From Ruminococcaceae bacterium AM07-15 (GTDB lineage: Bacteria; Bacillota; Clostridia; Oscillospirales; Butyricicoccaceae), in assembly GCA_003477405.1 (NCBI GenBank), contig QUDE01000002.1:186001-250000 (forward strand): a DNA stretch of 64,000 nucleotides, written 5' to 3'. Position 1 is the stretch's first letter, and every line of letters begins with the position of its first letter. This document shows positions 19,089 through 27,555 of the stretch, in pieces. A program made the position numbers and the translations under genes. Below the pieces are notes generated by a model. It was not told the DNA's origin. It made no database searches and saw only the letters and a program-made list of their open reading frames with translations.

Positions 19089-20804
19089 ATGCTGAAAACG
19101 CTGCACATCGAAAATGTGGCCGTCATTGAAAAGGCCGATATCCAGTTTATGGCCGGTTTCAATGTGCTCACCGGTGAGACGGGAGCGGGCAAATCCATCA
19201 TCATCGACTCCCTGTGGGCCATTCTGGGGGCCCGCACCAGCCGGGAGCTGATCCGGCATGGACAGAACAAAGCGGTGGTGAGCGCCCTGTTTTCCCCCTT
19301 GTCTCCCGCGGCGGCGGCCAAGGCCGAGGAGCTGGGGTTCCCTCCTGAGGACGATACCCTGCTCATCAGCCGGGAGATCGTGCAGGATGGCCGGAACACT
19401 TGCCGTATCAATGGCCGGCCGGCTTCGGTGTCCATCCTCCGGCAGCTGGGGGAGACCCTGGTGAACATCCATGGGCAAAACGCCGGTATCGCCTTGCTGG
19501 ACGAAAATTCCCATATGGATTATCTGGATTCCTTCGGGGGTTACCAGGATGTTTTGGAGGAATACTACGCCCAGTACCGCAAGCTTCTGGAGCTGCGCCG
19601 CTCCATCAAGGAAAAAATGAAGCAGAACGCTCTGCTGCAGCAGCGGGAAGATCTGCTGCGTTTTCGCTGGGAAGAGATCAGAAGCGCCGCTTTGCAGCCG
19701 GGGGAATACGAGCGCCTGCGCCAGCGGCGTCTTCTGCTGGGAAACCAGGAAAAGATCTCCCGCAGTCTGCTGGCGGCGGTGACGGCCTTGTCGGGAAACG
19801 ACGAGGAAACGGGAGCCATCGGCCTTGTGAGCCAGGCGGAAGAGCGTTTCCGCACCTGCGCAAAGTGGTCGTCGGAGATCGAGAGCTTCCGCAGCCGCAG
19901 CCAGGAGATTCTGGCTTTGTGCCAGGAGCTGGAGCGGGACGCCGGGAGTTTTCTGGGAACGGTGGATTATTCCCAGGAGGAGCTGGCCCAGACCGAAGAG
20001 CGGCTGGAAGTGCTGGAGCGGCTGATGAAAAAATACGCCGTGGACGAAGAGGGACTGCTGCGGCTGGAAGAGGAAAGCCGCCGGGAAGTGGAACAGCTGG
20101 AGCATATGGGGGAGGACCTGTCTCAGCTCAATGAAAAATATGCTGCCTTGCGGGACAGGGTTCAGGCCTTGTCCCAGACGCTCCATGACAAGCGGCAGCA
20201 GGCGGCAAAGAAGCTGGAAAGCCGTATCGAAGAGGAACTGCACCAGCTGGATATGTCCCATGCCCGCTTCCAGGTGCAGGTGTGCCATGCCGGGGAAGAG
20301 GGCCATGTGAAATTCACTCGCCGGGGCACCGATGAGGTACGGTTTCTTCTCACCACCAACCCGGGGGAGGACTATAAGCCCCTAGCCCGGGTGGCTTCCG
20401 GCGGTGAGCTTTCCCGCATCATGCTGGCCATCAAAACGGTGCTCACCACCGCCGAGGACGCTTCTACCCTGATCTTCGATGAGATCGACACCGGCGTCAG
20501 CGGCCGGGCCGCCAACAAGGTGGGGGAAAAGCTGTTCGCTCTGTCCATGGAAAAACAGGTGCTGTGCGTCACCCATCTGCCTCAGATCGCCGCATTGGGA
20601 GAGCACCAGTACCGGATCGTGAAAGAAGCCCAGGGGGACAAGACCCTGACCCAAGTGGAGCTTTTAGACGAAGAAGGGCGGGCCATGGAGATCGCCCGTC
20701 TCACTGCCGGATTGGGGGTCACCCAGCAGACCCTGCGGTCGGCCCGGGAGATTCTGGAGATCGCCCGTGCGTTCCAGGAAGACTGCATGGCAAAAAAGCA
20801 CTGA
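19089..20804 (+). CDS. recN: DNA repair protein RecN
   Basis: 571 residues, an SMC-like ATPase of double-strand break repair. Walker A GETGAGKS is near residue 30, the signature ARVASGGELSRIMLAIK and Walker B LIFDEIDTGVSGRAA are near the C-terminus, and the middle is a coiled coil. It ends the run and is followed by a terminator. Confidence 0.96.
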   Translation: MLKTLHIENVAVIEKADIQFMAGFNVLTGETGAGKSIIIDSLWAILGARTSRELIRHGQNKAVVSALFSPLSPAAAAKAEELGFPPEDDTLLISREIVQDGRNTCRINGRPASVSILRQLGETLVNIHGQNAGIALLDENSHMDYLDSFGGYQDVLEEYYAQYRKLLELRRSIKEKMKQNALLQQREDLLRFRWEEIRSAALQPGEYERLRQRRLLLGNQEKISRSLLAAVTALSGNDEETGAIGLVSQAEERFRTCAKWSSEIESFRSRSQEILALCQELERDAGSFLGTVDYSQEELAQTEERLEVLERLMKKYAVDEEGLLRLEEESRREVEQLEHMGEDLSQLNEKYAALRDRVQALSQTLHDKRQQAAKKLESRIEEELHQLDMSHARFQVQVCHAGEEGHVKFTRRGTDEVRFLLTTNPGEDYKPLARVASGGELSRIMLAIKTVLTTAEDASTLIFDEIDTGVSGRAANKVGEKLFALSMEKQVLCVTHLPQIAALGEHQYRIVKEAQGDKTLTQVELLDEEGRAMEIARLTAGLGVTQQTLRSAREILEIARAFQEDCMAKKH

Positions 20805-20832
20805 TCCTGCGGCAGTGGTGATGAATGTAAAA

Positions 20833-20863
20833 AGAATGCCGGTGAAAAGCCGGCGTTCTTTTT
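20833..20863 (+). terminator. Terminator after recN
   Basis: AGAATGCCGG (20833-20842) pairs with CCGGCGTTCT (20850-20859) through one G-T wobble, followed by a T-run. Confidence 0.88.
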
Positions 20864-20894
20864 ATTATCCGCATAAGGGAGCAATGGCCTGTGC

Positions 20895-20923
20895 TTGCCT
20901 TCCAGAGAAAAGGAATGTAAAAT
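20895..20923 (+). promoter_or_regulatory. Promoter for the two-component system
   Basis: TTGCCT, 17-base spacer, TAAAAT, about 65 bases before the response regulator. Confidence 0.65.
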
Positions 20924-20988
20924 AAGGGCTGACAGTGTTCTTTTTTTACCCAAGAGATTGGGTGCCAAGCGCAACAGGGGGCAGTTGG

Positions 20989-21672
20989 ATGAAGCATATT
21001 TTTCTTCTGGAAGACGACGAAACTTTGGCCCGGGGCATTGCCATGGCGCTGGAAGGGCCGGAGCGCACCGTACAGGGAGCGGGCACTTTGCAGCAGGCGG
21101 AAATATGCCTGATGGAAAAGCGCTTTGATTTGTTGATTTTGGATTTGAATTTGCCCGATGGCAATGGGCTGACCTTGCTGCGGCAGCTGCGGCAGCGAGG
21201 CGATGCTGTTCCGGTGATTCTTCTCACCGCCAACGATTTGGAACTGGATGAGGTCACCGGTCTGGAGGCCGGGGCCGACGATTATATCACAAAGCCCTTC
21301 TCCCTGGCAGTGCTTCGGGCCCGGGTGAATGCCCAGCTGCGCCGGGGAACACCTCCGGCGGCCGGTGCTTTGGTGCTGGGGCCTTTTGTTTTCAATTTTG
21401 ACCGGATGGAGTTCCATTGTCATGGCAAAGCGGTGGAACTGAGCAAAACCGAACAGAAGCTATTGCGGGTGTTGGTGGAGAACCGGGGCCACACCATGCC
21501 CCGCGCTTTGCTGGTGGATCGGGTATGGACGGATGGAGCGGAATTTGTAGAGGAAAACGCTCTGTCTGTTACGGTGAAACGGCTGCGGGGGAAGTTGGAG
21601 GAAGATCCCTCTAAGCCGGAATATCTGAAAACCGTTTACGGCATCGGTTACACATGGGCGGTGGGGCCATGA
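20989..21672 (+). CDS. OmpR/PhoB-type response regulator
   Basis: 227 residues from ATG 20989. The receiver domain has the acidic pocket LLEDDE, the phosphoacceptor in LLILDLNLPDGNG, and YITKPF with the conserved lysine. The C-terminal winged helix ends LKTVYGIGYTWAV. With the kinase and ABC transporter downstream it resembles VncRS- or BceRS-type modules that respond to peptides or envelope stress; the signal cannot be read. Its stop overlaps the kinase start. Confidence 0.93.
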   Translation: MKHIFLLEDDETLARGIAMALEGPERTVQGAGTLQQAEICLMEKRFDLLILDLNLPDGNGLTLLRQLRQRGDAVPVILLTANDLELDEVTGLEAGADDYITKPFSLAVLRARVNAQLRRGTPPAAGALVLGPFVFNFDRMEFHCHGKAVELSKTEQKLLRVLVENRGHTMPRALLVDRVWTDGAEFVEENALSVTVKRLRGKLEEDPSKPEYLKTVYGIGYTWAVGP

Positions 21673-22565
21673 TGGAAAGCTTGGGTTTTATCGCTCTTTG
21701 TCTGGCCGGGGGACTGATTCTTTGGAACCGCTGGCAGACAAAACGCACTATACAGCGGTTGGATGAAATGCTCACCTCGGCCATGAACGGGAATTTCACG
21801 GAAAAAGTCTTTGATGAAAGCCGCCTGTCTGCGCTGGAAAGCCGGTTGAGCCGGTATTTGTCAGCCAGCTCCCTGTCTGCCCGAAAAATACAGGAGCAAA
21901 AGGATCAGATCAGTGCATTGATCTCGGACATTTCCCACCAAACCAAAACACCGGTTGCCAATCTTTTGCTGTATACCCAGCTGCTTTTGGAGCAGCCCCT
22001 TACCCCGCAGGGTCAGGACTGCGCCCAGGCGATTTCTGCGCAGACGATGAAATTGCAAAGCCTGATCCAGGCCCTGGTAAAGACTTCTCGCCTGGAAACA
22101 GGAATTCTGGCGCTTCACCCGGAAAAAGGAGAAATCCAGGCAATGGTGAACCGGGCCGTGGACCAATACAGGCCAAAGGCGCGGGAAAAAGGGATTGCGC
22201 TCGAAACAGGTTCTTTCGAGGGCACGGCGGTTTTTGATGCCAAATGGACGGAGGAAGCGCTGTGCAACTTGCTGGATAATGCAGTGAAGTATACCTGCTC
22301 CGGAGGGAAAATACAGGTGAAAACGGAGAATTATGAAATGTTTTCTGCCGTTTCCGTAACCGATACCGGCCCGGGCATTCCGGAAACAGAGCAGGCCGAA
22401 ATCTTCAGCCGGTTTTACCGCAGCCCCAGCGTTTACCAACAGGAAGGCCTGGGGATCGGGCTGTACCTGGCCCGGCAGATCAGCCAGGCCCAGGGCGGAT
22501 ATATCAAAGTGAAGAGTGCGCCGGGGCAGGGAAGTACCTTTTCTCTCTTTCTCCCCCGCCCATAA
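21669..22565 (+). CDS. Sensor histidine kinase with minimal sensor region
   Basis: 298 residues. One N-terminal membrane helix (about residues 5-19), a short linker with HAMP-like character, then the H-box SDISHQTKTPVANLLLY, N-box NLLDNAVKY, and G-boxes DTGPGIP and GLGIGLYLA. There is no extracellular domain, so sensing may happen in the membrane or through the adjacent ABC permease, as known for Bce-type systems. Confidence 0.92.
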   Translation: MMESLGFIALCLAGGLILWNRWQTKRTIQRLDEMLTSAMNGNFTEKVFDESRLSALESRLSRYLSASSLSARKIQEQKDQISALISDISHQTKTPVANLLLYTQLLLEQPLTPQGQDCAQAISAQTMKLQSLIQALVKTSRLETGILALHPEKGEIQAMVNRAVDQYRPKAREKGIALETGSFEGTAVFDAKWTEEALCNLLDNAVKYTCSGGKIQVKTENYEMFSAVSVTDTGPGIPETEQAEIFSRFYRSPSVYQQEGLGIGLYLARQISQAQGGYIKVKSAPGQGSTFSLFLPRP

Positions 22566-22621
22566 AAAGATTCTTTCAAAACTGTTATATTCTCGAAAGT
22601 GTGAGGAAAGATTTCAGGAGT

Positions 22622-22656
22622 AAAGTCTGTATTGCCGAAAGGCGGTACAGACTTTT
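22622..22656 (+). promoter_or_regulatory. Hairpin with GAAA tetraloop before ABC transporter
   Basis: AAAGTCTGTATTGCC (22622-22636) pairs along all 15 positions (two wobbles) with GGCGGTACAGACTTT (22641-22655), closing on a GAAA loop and followed by TTCC. It sits between the kinase and the ABC ATPase, 19 bases before its start. It may be an attenuator or partial terminator setting the ratio of sensor to transporter. Confidence 0.65.
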
Positions 22657-22674
22657 CCTTTGGAGGACACCGAT

Positions 22675-23343
22675 ATGAGTATTTTGCAGACAAAAGACCT
22701 GAAGAAATATTATGGTTCAGGGGATACCCAGGTCAAGGCTCTGGACGGAGTGGATCTTTCCGTGGAGCAAGGGGAGTTTGTGGCCATTGTGGGAACCTCT
22801 GGCTCGGGGAAATCCACTTTGCTCCATATGCTGGGCGGGCTGGATCGTCCCACTTCCGGCTCTGTTCTGGTGGACGGAAAGGATATTTTCTCTTTGAAAG
22901 ATGAGGGCCTCACCATTTTTCGCCGGCGGAAGATCGGTTTTGTCTTCCAGGCTTATAACCTGGTGCCGGTGCTCAGCGTGTGGGAAAACATCGTTCTTCC
23001 CATTCAGTTGGATGGGAGAAAAGTGGATCGGGAGTATGTGCGGGAGGTCATCGGCATATTGGGACTGGAGAAGAAACTGAAAAGCCTTCCCAATCAGCTT
23101 TCCGGCGGACAGCAGCAGCGGGTGGCGATCGCCCGGGCCATGGCCACAAAACCCGCCATATTATTGGCTGACGAACCCACCGGCAACCTGGACAGCAAAA
23201 CCAGCCAGGATGTGCTCAGCCTGATGAAAGTGACAGGGCAGAAATTTGCTCAGACCATGGTGATGATCACCCACAACGAAGAAATTGCACAAATGGCCCA
23301 TCGCATTGTCCGTATTGAGGATGGGCGCATTGTCACACGGTGA
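22675..23343 (+). CDS. ABC transporter ATP-binding protein (MacB/Bce type)
   Basis: 222 residues from the ATG behind GGAGGA. Walker [11 protein letters not shown]-loop FQAYNLVP, signature [14 protein letters not shown], Walker [12 protein letters not shown] and H-loop MITHNEE are all intact. It pairs with the large FtsX-type permease that follows. Likely a mechanotransmission or export ATPase for peptide resistance. Confidence 0.94.
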   Translation: MSILQTKDLKKYYGSGDTQVKALDGVDLSVEQGEFVAIVGTSGSGKSTLLHMLGGLDRPTSGSVLVDGKDIFSLKDEGLTIFRRRKIGFVFQAYNLVPVLSVWENIVLPIQLDGRKVDREYVREVIGILGLEKKLKSLPNQLSGGQQQRVAIARAMATKPAILLADEPTGNLDSKTSQDVLSLMKVTGQKFAQTMVMITHNEEIAQMAHRIVRIEDGRIVTR

Positions 23344-23355
23344 GGAGGTGTCCAG

Positions 23356-26013
23356 ATGAAAGTTTCCAATCAAGGCTGCATTCGCCGTCTGAGTCTGCGC
23401 TTTCTTCTGGCCAGCCGGACGCGGAACATCGTGGCTGTCCTGGCCATCGCATTGACAGCTGTGCTTTTCACCTCTCTTTTCACCATCGCACTGTCCATCA
23501 ACGAAGGAATACAAGAAAATGCCTTCCGTCAGGCCGGAGGATGGGCCCATGGCACCTTTAAGAGCCTGAGCAAAGAACAGTTTGATGCGTTGAAAGGCGA
23601 TCCCCTGATAAAGGAATGGGGCGTACGCCGCTTTTTGGGAATGCCCGAGGAGGCGCCCTTTCACAAATCCCATGTGGAAATCAGCTATTGTGACGAAAAA
23701 GAAGCGCATTTTATATATTGTGACCCGGTGGAAGGCCGGCTGCCCAAGGAAAACACCAACGAGGCCGCCACAGATACCCGTGTTTTGAAGCTTTTGGGGA
23801 TCACACCAAAGGTGGGAGAGCAGTTCACTGTCACTTTTCTGGTGGATGGCCACGAAACCACCCAGACCTTTACATTGTGCGGATGGTGGGAGTACGATGA
23901 GGCCATCACAGCCAGCCACATTTTGATTCCGGAAAGCCGGGTGGAGGCCGTTTTGCAGGAAACGGGCGTCACACCCCCAGGGGAGGACCAGTTGACCGGC
24001 GGATATTCCCTGGATGTGATGCTGAAAAACGGCTCCCGCTCCATTGAATCCGACATGGTGAAGATCCTGGAAGACCATGGTTATGAAAAAGGGCATCGTG
24101 GCCAGGGAGAAAACTGGATTGCCATCGGTGTCAACTGGGGTTACACCGGAGCCCAGCTTTCCAACAAACTGGACCCGACGACGGCCGCGGTTTTGGTGGC
24201 CATGCTGATTCTTATTCTGCTCACCGGTTATCTCATCATCTATAATGTGTTTCAGATTTCTGTGGCAGGGGATATCCACTTTTACGGTTTGCTGAAAACC
24301 ATTGGCACCACGCCCCGGCAGCTGCGTCGGATCATCCGGAGCCAGGCGCTGATCCTTTCGTTGATGGGCATTCCCATCGGTCTGGTGCTGGGCTGGCTTC
24401 TGGGAGGGGTTCTCACCCCGCTGGTGGCGGCCCGCCTCAACGGAGTCACTGAAATGGTATCGGTCAGCCCGGTTCTTTTTGCAGCATCGGCTGCCTTTGC
24501 CTTGGTGACCGTTTTCATCTCCTGCAGACGCCCGGGAAAGGTGGCGGGGAGGGTATCGCCGGTGGAGGCGGTGCGTTATACCGAAGGAAAAATTTCCCGC
24601 AGTAAGGAGAAAAAAGGAGATGGGAAGGTATCCCTGTTGTCCATGGCCTGGGCCAATCTGGGACGCAATCGGGGAAAAACCGCTGTGACCATGCTTTCTT
24701 TGGCTTTGGCGGTGGTGCTTCTCACCATGACGGTCACCTTTGCCGGGAGCTTTGATATGGAAAAATTCATTTCCGGATTTACTGCCAGTGATTTCATCGT
24801 GGCGGACGGGGGAAAATTCCAATCCACGGATGATTTCAGTGAGGAAACGGCCGTGCCGGAAGAGGTGATCGATGCTATTGATGCCCAGGGAGGCATTGCA
24901 GAGAGCGGCAGAATCTATGGCAAAGTGACCCCCGTTGAGGAATTTGTCACCGAAGATTATTACCGTTCGGTTCAGAGCCAGTGGAACTCTCAGGAGCAGA
25001 TCGATTCCATGATCGGTTATATGGAGCGAACCCCGGAGGGGCTTTTGGCAGACAGGGCCCAGCTTTATGGCATGGAGTCTTTTGCCCTGGACCATTTGAC
25101 CGTGCTGGAAGGCGATCTTTCCGCTCTCAGTCAGCCGGATAGCTACGCCATGGCCGCAGTCTATTCGGAAGACGACTATGGGAAAGCAGAGGAGAACAGC
25201 CACTGGGCCAAGCTGGGAGACAAAGTGACTTTGCGGTATGTGGAGCGATATGAGTATTATGATCCCATTACCGGCCAGGTCTACGAGAATTTGGAGGATA
25301 TCCCCAACGAGGCGAATTGCAGCACACGGGCGGTAGAATACCGGGATGTGGAATATACAGTGGCCGCCTTGGTGACCGTTCCCAATGCGTTCAGCTATCG
25401 CTATTTTGGCGCAGATGAGTTTGTTCTGGGAGCAGATGCCTTTGTCCGTGATACCGGTACCCGCTGTGTGATGTACTATGCGTTCGATACGACGAAAAAG
25501 TCCAATGCATCCATGGAGAGTTTTCTTCAGGATTACACGGAAAACCAAAATCCCCAGTTGGATTATGAGAGCAAAAGCACCTATGCCGGGGAATTTGAAA
25601 ATGTGCGCCGGATGTTTTTGATCCTGGGCGGGGCCTTGAGTTTTGTGGTGGGGCTGGTGGGTGTATTGAACTTCTTCAATGCCATTCTCACTGGGATTGC
25701 AGCTCGCCGGCGGGAGCTGGCGGTGCTCCAGTCCATCGGCATGACCACCCGGCAAATGCAGATTCTGCTGTCTTTGGAAGGACTGCTGTATACGCTGGGG
25801 GCCGCCGTTTTGGCAACGGTGCTGGTGCTCATTGCTGTGCCCTTCTTGAGCAGAACCTTAAACCATATGCTGTGGTTTTTCACCTATCGTTTTACGGTCT
25901 GGCCCATTTTGATGATTTTGCCGCTGTTTGCGGTGATGGGGGTGGCGATTCCTCTGTTCAGTGGCCGGGCGGCCCGGCGCCGTTCCGTGGTGGACCGTCT
26001 GCGGCAGGAATAA
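23356..26013 (+). CDS. Large FtsX-like ABC permease
   Basis: 885 residues with two FtsX-type modules. An N-terminal helix (IVAVLAIALTAVLFTSLFTI) precedes an extracytoplasmic domain. Helices follow around residues 275-300, 330-350 and 365-390, then a second helix near LALAVVLLTMTVTF, a second large external domain, and three C-terminal helices. The end carries the family motif RRRELAVLQSIGMTTRQM. Translation starts behind GAGGAGGTG. Substrate unknown; the context favours antimicrobial peptide sensing or resistance. Confidence 0.9.
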   Translation: MKVSNQGCIRRLSLRFLLASRTRNIVAVLAIALTAVLFTSLFTIALSINEGIQENAFRQAGGWAHGTFKSLSKEQFDALKGDPLIKEWGVRRFLGMPEEAPFHKSHVEISYCDEKEAHFIYCDPVEGRLPKENTNEAATDTRVLKLLGITPKVGEQFTVTFLVDGHETTQTFTLCGWWEYDEAITASHILIPESRVEAVLQETGVTPPGEDQLTGGYSLDVMLKNGSRSIESDMVKILEDHGYEKGHRGQGENWIAIGVNWGYTGAQLSNKLDPTTAAVLVAMLILILLTGYLIIYNVFQISVAGDIHFYGLLKTIGTTPRQLRRIIRSQALILSLMGIPIGLVLGWLLGGVLTPLVAARLNGVTEMVSVSPVLFAASAAFALVTVFISCRRPGKVAGRVSPVEAVRYTEGKISRSKEKKGDGKVSLLSMAWANLGRNRGKTAVTMLSLALAVVLLTMTVTFAGSFDMEKFISGFTASDFIVADGGKFQSTDDFSEETAVPEEVIDAIDAQGGIAESGRIYGKVTPVEEFVTEDYYRSVQSQWNSQEQIDSMIGYMERTPEGLLADRAQLYGMESFALDHLTVLEGDLSALSQPDSYAMAAVYSEDDYGKAEENSHWAKLGDKVTLRYVERYEYYDPITGQVYENLEDIPNEANCSTRAVEYRDVEYTVAALVTVPNAFSYRYFGADEFVLGADAFVRDTGTRCVMYYAFDTTKKSNASMESFLQDYTENQNPQLDYESKSTYAGEFENVRRMFLILGGALSFVVGLVGVLNFFNAILTGIAARRRELAVLQSIGMTTRQMQILLSLEGLLYTLGAAVLATVLVLIAVPFLSRTLNHMLWFFTYRFTVWPILMILPLFAVMGVAIPLFSGRAARRRSVVDRLRQE

Positions 26014-26022
26014 GAGTCAACA

Positions 26023-26067
26023 AGCCTTTGGGAGTCTGTCTTGGGCAGGCTCTCAAAGGCTGTTTTT
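26023..26067 (+). terminator. Terminator after ABC permease
   Basis: AGCCTTTGGGAG (from 26023) pairs with CTCTCAAAGGCT (to 26061) in an imperfect long hairpin, followed by GTTTTT. Confidence 0.8.
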
Positions 26068-26073
26068 CTCCAT

Positions 26074-26102
26074 TTGTACAATTCCGCTCATTGGTGTAAA
26101 AT
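26074..26102 (+). promoter_or_regulatory. Promoter for the unknown membrane protein
   Basis: TTGTAC, 17-base spacer, TAAAAT, about 70 bases before the gene at 26174. Confidence 0.65.
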
Positions 26103-26140
26103 AAAGATGCTGCGCCAGATATAGGTATTGCAGCATCTTT
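26103..26140 (+). promoter_or_regulatory. Perfect 11-bp stem at the start of a 5' leader
   Basis: AAAGATGCTGC (26103-26113) pairs with GCAGCATCTTT (26130-26140) around a 16-base loop. It begins right after the -10 box, so it would form the very 5' end of the mRNA or act as a DNA operator. No T-run follows. Confidence 0.5.
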
Positions 26141-26173
26141 CAAATTCCATGCAACAAATAAGAGGGGGATACC

Positions 26174-27469
26174 ATGGAGGAAAAGAAGGGGAGCAAGAGT
26201 CAAAAAAGCCATTTTTATCTCAAATGGCCCTGGAATGTGCTGGTTTACATTCTGTTGGTGATTGTGCTGCGCATTTTTGCCATTCCTGTGATTCTGCTGA
26301 TTATGCGGTGGAACAAAAAACAGCAGCCCGATGGCCCGGTGGAAGGCTATTGCCTCCAGCGCACAAGGGGAAGGCTGATCCAGCTGTTGTGGGCCGCTAT
26401 CATTCTGCTGGCGGTGGCCGCGTTGAGTGTATACCTGGTGACAAGCTGGATGGAAGGTGGGCCGGAACGGGGCTATACAGACTATATCATTATGATCGTA
26501 GGCGGCATGGCCGTGGTGGGCGGTTTGCTCATCGCCGTTTATGAAGCCTATACCGGCGTGCGGGATGTGTTCTGCCCGGAAAAAAGCCGCCTGGCCCAGT
26601 CCATCCGCAATCAGCTGACTTATCCGGAGGAAGCACCGCCGGTGAAGGAACTCTTTGCCATGGTGGATGAGGACATCCGGCGCAATGGCCAGTGGTTCGG
26701 CAATCTGGCCGTGGGGGAAAAGTGGATTTTGGGGGACGAGGTTTCCTATATTCCCCGCATCCGCGGCGTCTTTTTCAAAGATGAGATCCGGACCCATCAC
26801 AGCAATGGCCGGCTGCGTTCTTCCCGGATTATGCAGCTTTGGATCGTGGATGACCGGCAGAACCGGCAGCTGACCGATTTCAAATCGCCCAAAGCGCTGA
26901 AAGCGGCCTTTGAGTTTCTCCAGAAGCGTGTCCCGGCCGCCGTCTTTGGCCTCTATGATTCCCAGGAATACAAGGCCCTTGCCTATGCCAATGAGGACGA
27001 ATGGTACGAAAAGGACCGGGCTTACCGGCAGAAAACCGCCCAGCTGCAAGAAGAAATGCAGAAGGAGCAGGAAAGACAAAGCCAGAATCAGGTGCTGACC
27101 ATGCCCGATGGCTCGGTCACCTCCCGGATCACCGGGGACAGTTTGAGCCAGCTGCTGCTTCAGTGCCGCAGGCAGGGGGAAAGCCGCTCCTTTCAGCTGG
27201 TGCCCGGCATTCCTTTCCAAGGGGAGGGGCGTGTTTTCAGCCGTCTGGTCTGCTTTTCGGGGGAAGGGTCGGAGCCGGTGCGTATTTTTGTAGAAGAGTA
27301 CTCTGGCTCACCTTCGGAGCCGGGGATCTACGGCTGGAGCAATACCATGACAGTTTATGAAGCGGAGACTTTGCTCCGGGCCTGGCTGCGGGGGCAGGTT
27401 CCCTCTCTGAACGGCTGGGATAAGATGGAGCGCACCAGCCGTGGCTGGGCACAGGCGCTTTCCCGGTAA
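26174..27469 (+). CDS. Membrane protein of unknown function
   Basis: 431 residues behind AGAGGGGGA. Three membrane helices are visible: about residues 22-44 (VLVYILLVIVLRIFAIPVILLI), 71-90 (LLWAAIILLAVAALSVYLV) and 103-122. A cytoplasmic-looking domain of roughly 300 residues follows. It contains GEKWILGDEVSYIPRIRGVF, a Gln/Glu-rich helical stretch (residues 275-305), and a C-terminal part ending MERTSRGWAQALSR. Segments such as LWIVDDRQNRQLTDFKSPKAL recall proteins with PH-like folds, but I do not recognise the family. It stands alone with its own promoter and terminator. Confidence 0.75.
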   Translation: MEEKKGSKSQKSHFYLKWPWNVLVYILLVIVLRIFAIPVILLIMRWNKKQQPDGPVEGYCLQRTRGRLIQLLWAAIILLAVAALSVYLVTSWMEGGPERGYTDYIIMIVGGMAVVGGLLIAVYEAYTGVRDVFCPEKSRLAQSIRNQLTYPEEAPPVKELFAMVDEDIRRNGQWFGNLAVGEKWILGDEVSYIPRIRGVFFKDEIRTHHSNGRLRSSRIMQLWIVDDRQNRQLTDFKSPKALKAAFEFLQKRVPAAVFGLYDSQEYKALAYANEDEWYEKDRAYRQKTAQLQEEMQKEQERQSQNQVLTMPDGSVTSRITGDSLSQLLLQCRRQGESRSFQLVPGIPFQGEGRVFSRLVCFSGEGSEPVRIFVEEYSGSPSEPGIYGWSNTMTVYEAETLLRAWLRGQVPSLNGWDKMERTSRGWAQALSR

Positions 27470-27500
27470 CAATCAAAAAGTTTATTTGAGCACAAAATGC

Positions 27501-27530
27501 CCCCCTGCAAGTTTGCAGGGGGATATTTTT
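27501..27530 (+). terminator. Terminator between convergent genes
   Basis: CCCCCTGCAA (27501-27510) pairs perfectly with TTGCAGGGGG (27513-27522), followed by ATATTTTT on the plus strand. It lies between the 26174 gene and the MATE gene on the other strand and may serve both. Confidence 0.8.
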
Positions 27531-27555
27531 GAGAAAAGAGAGAGGATCAGGCATT

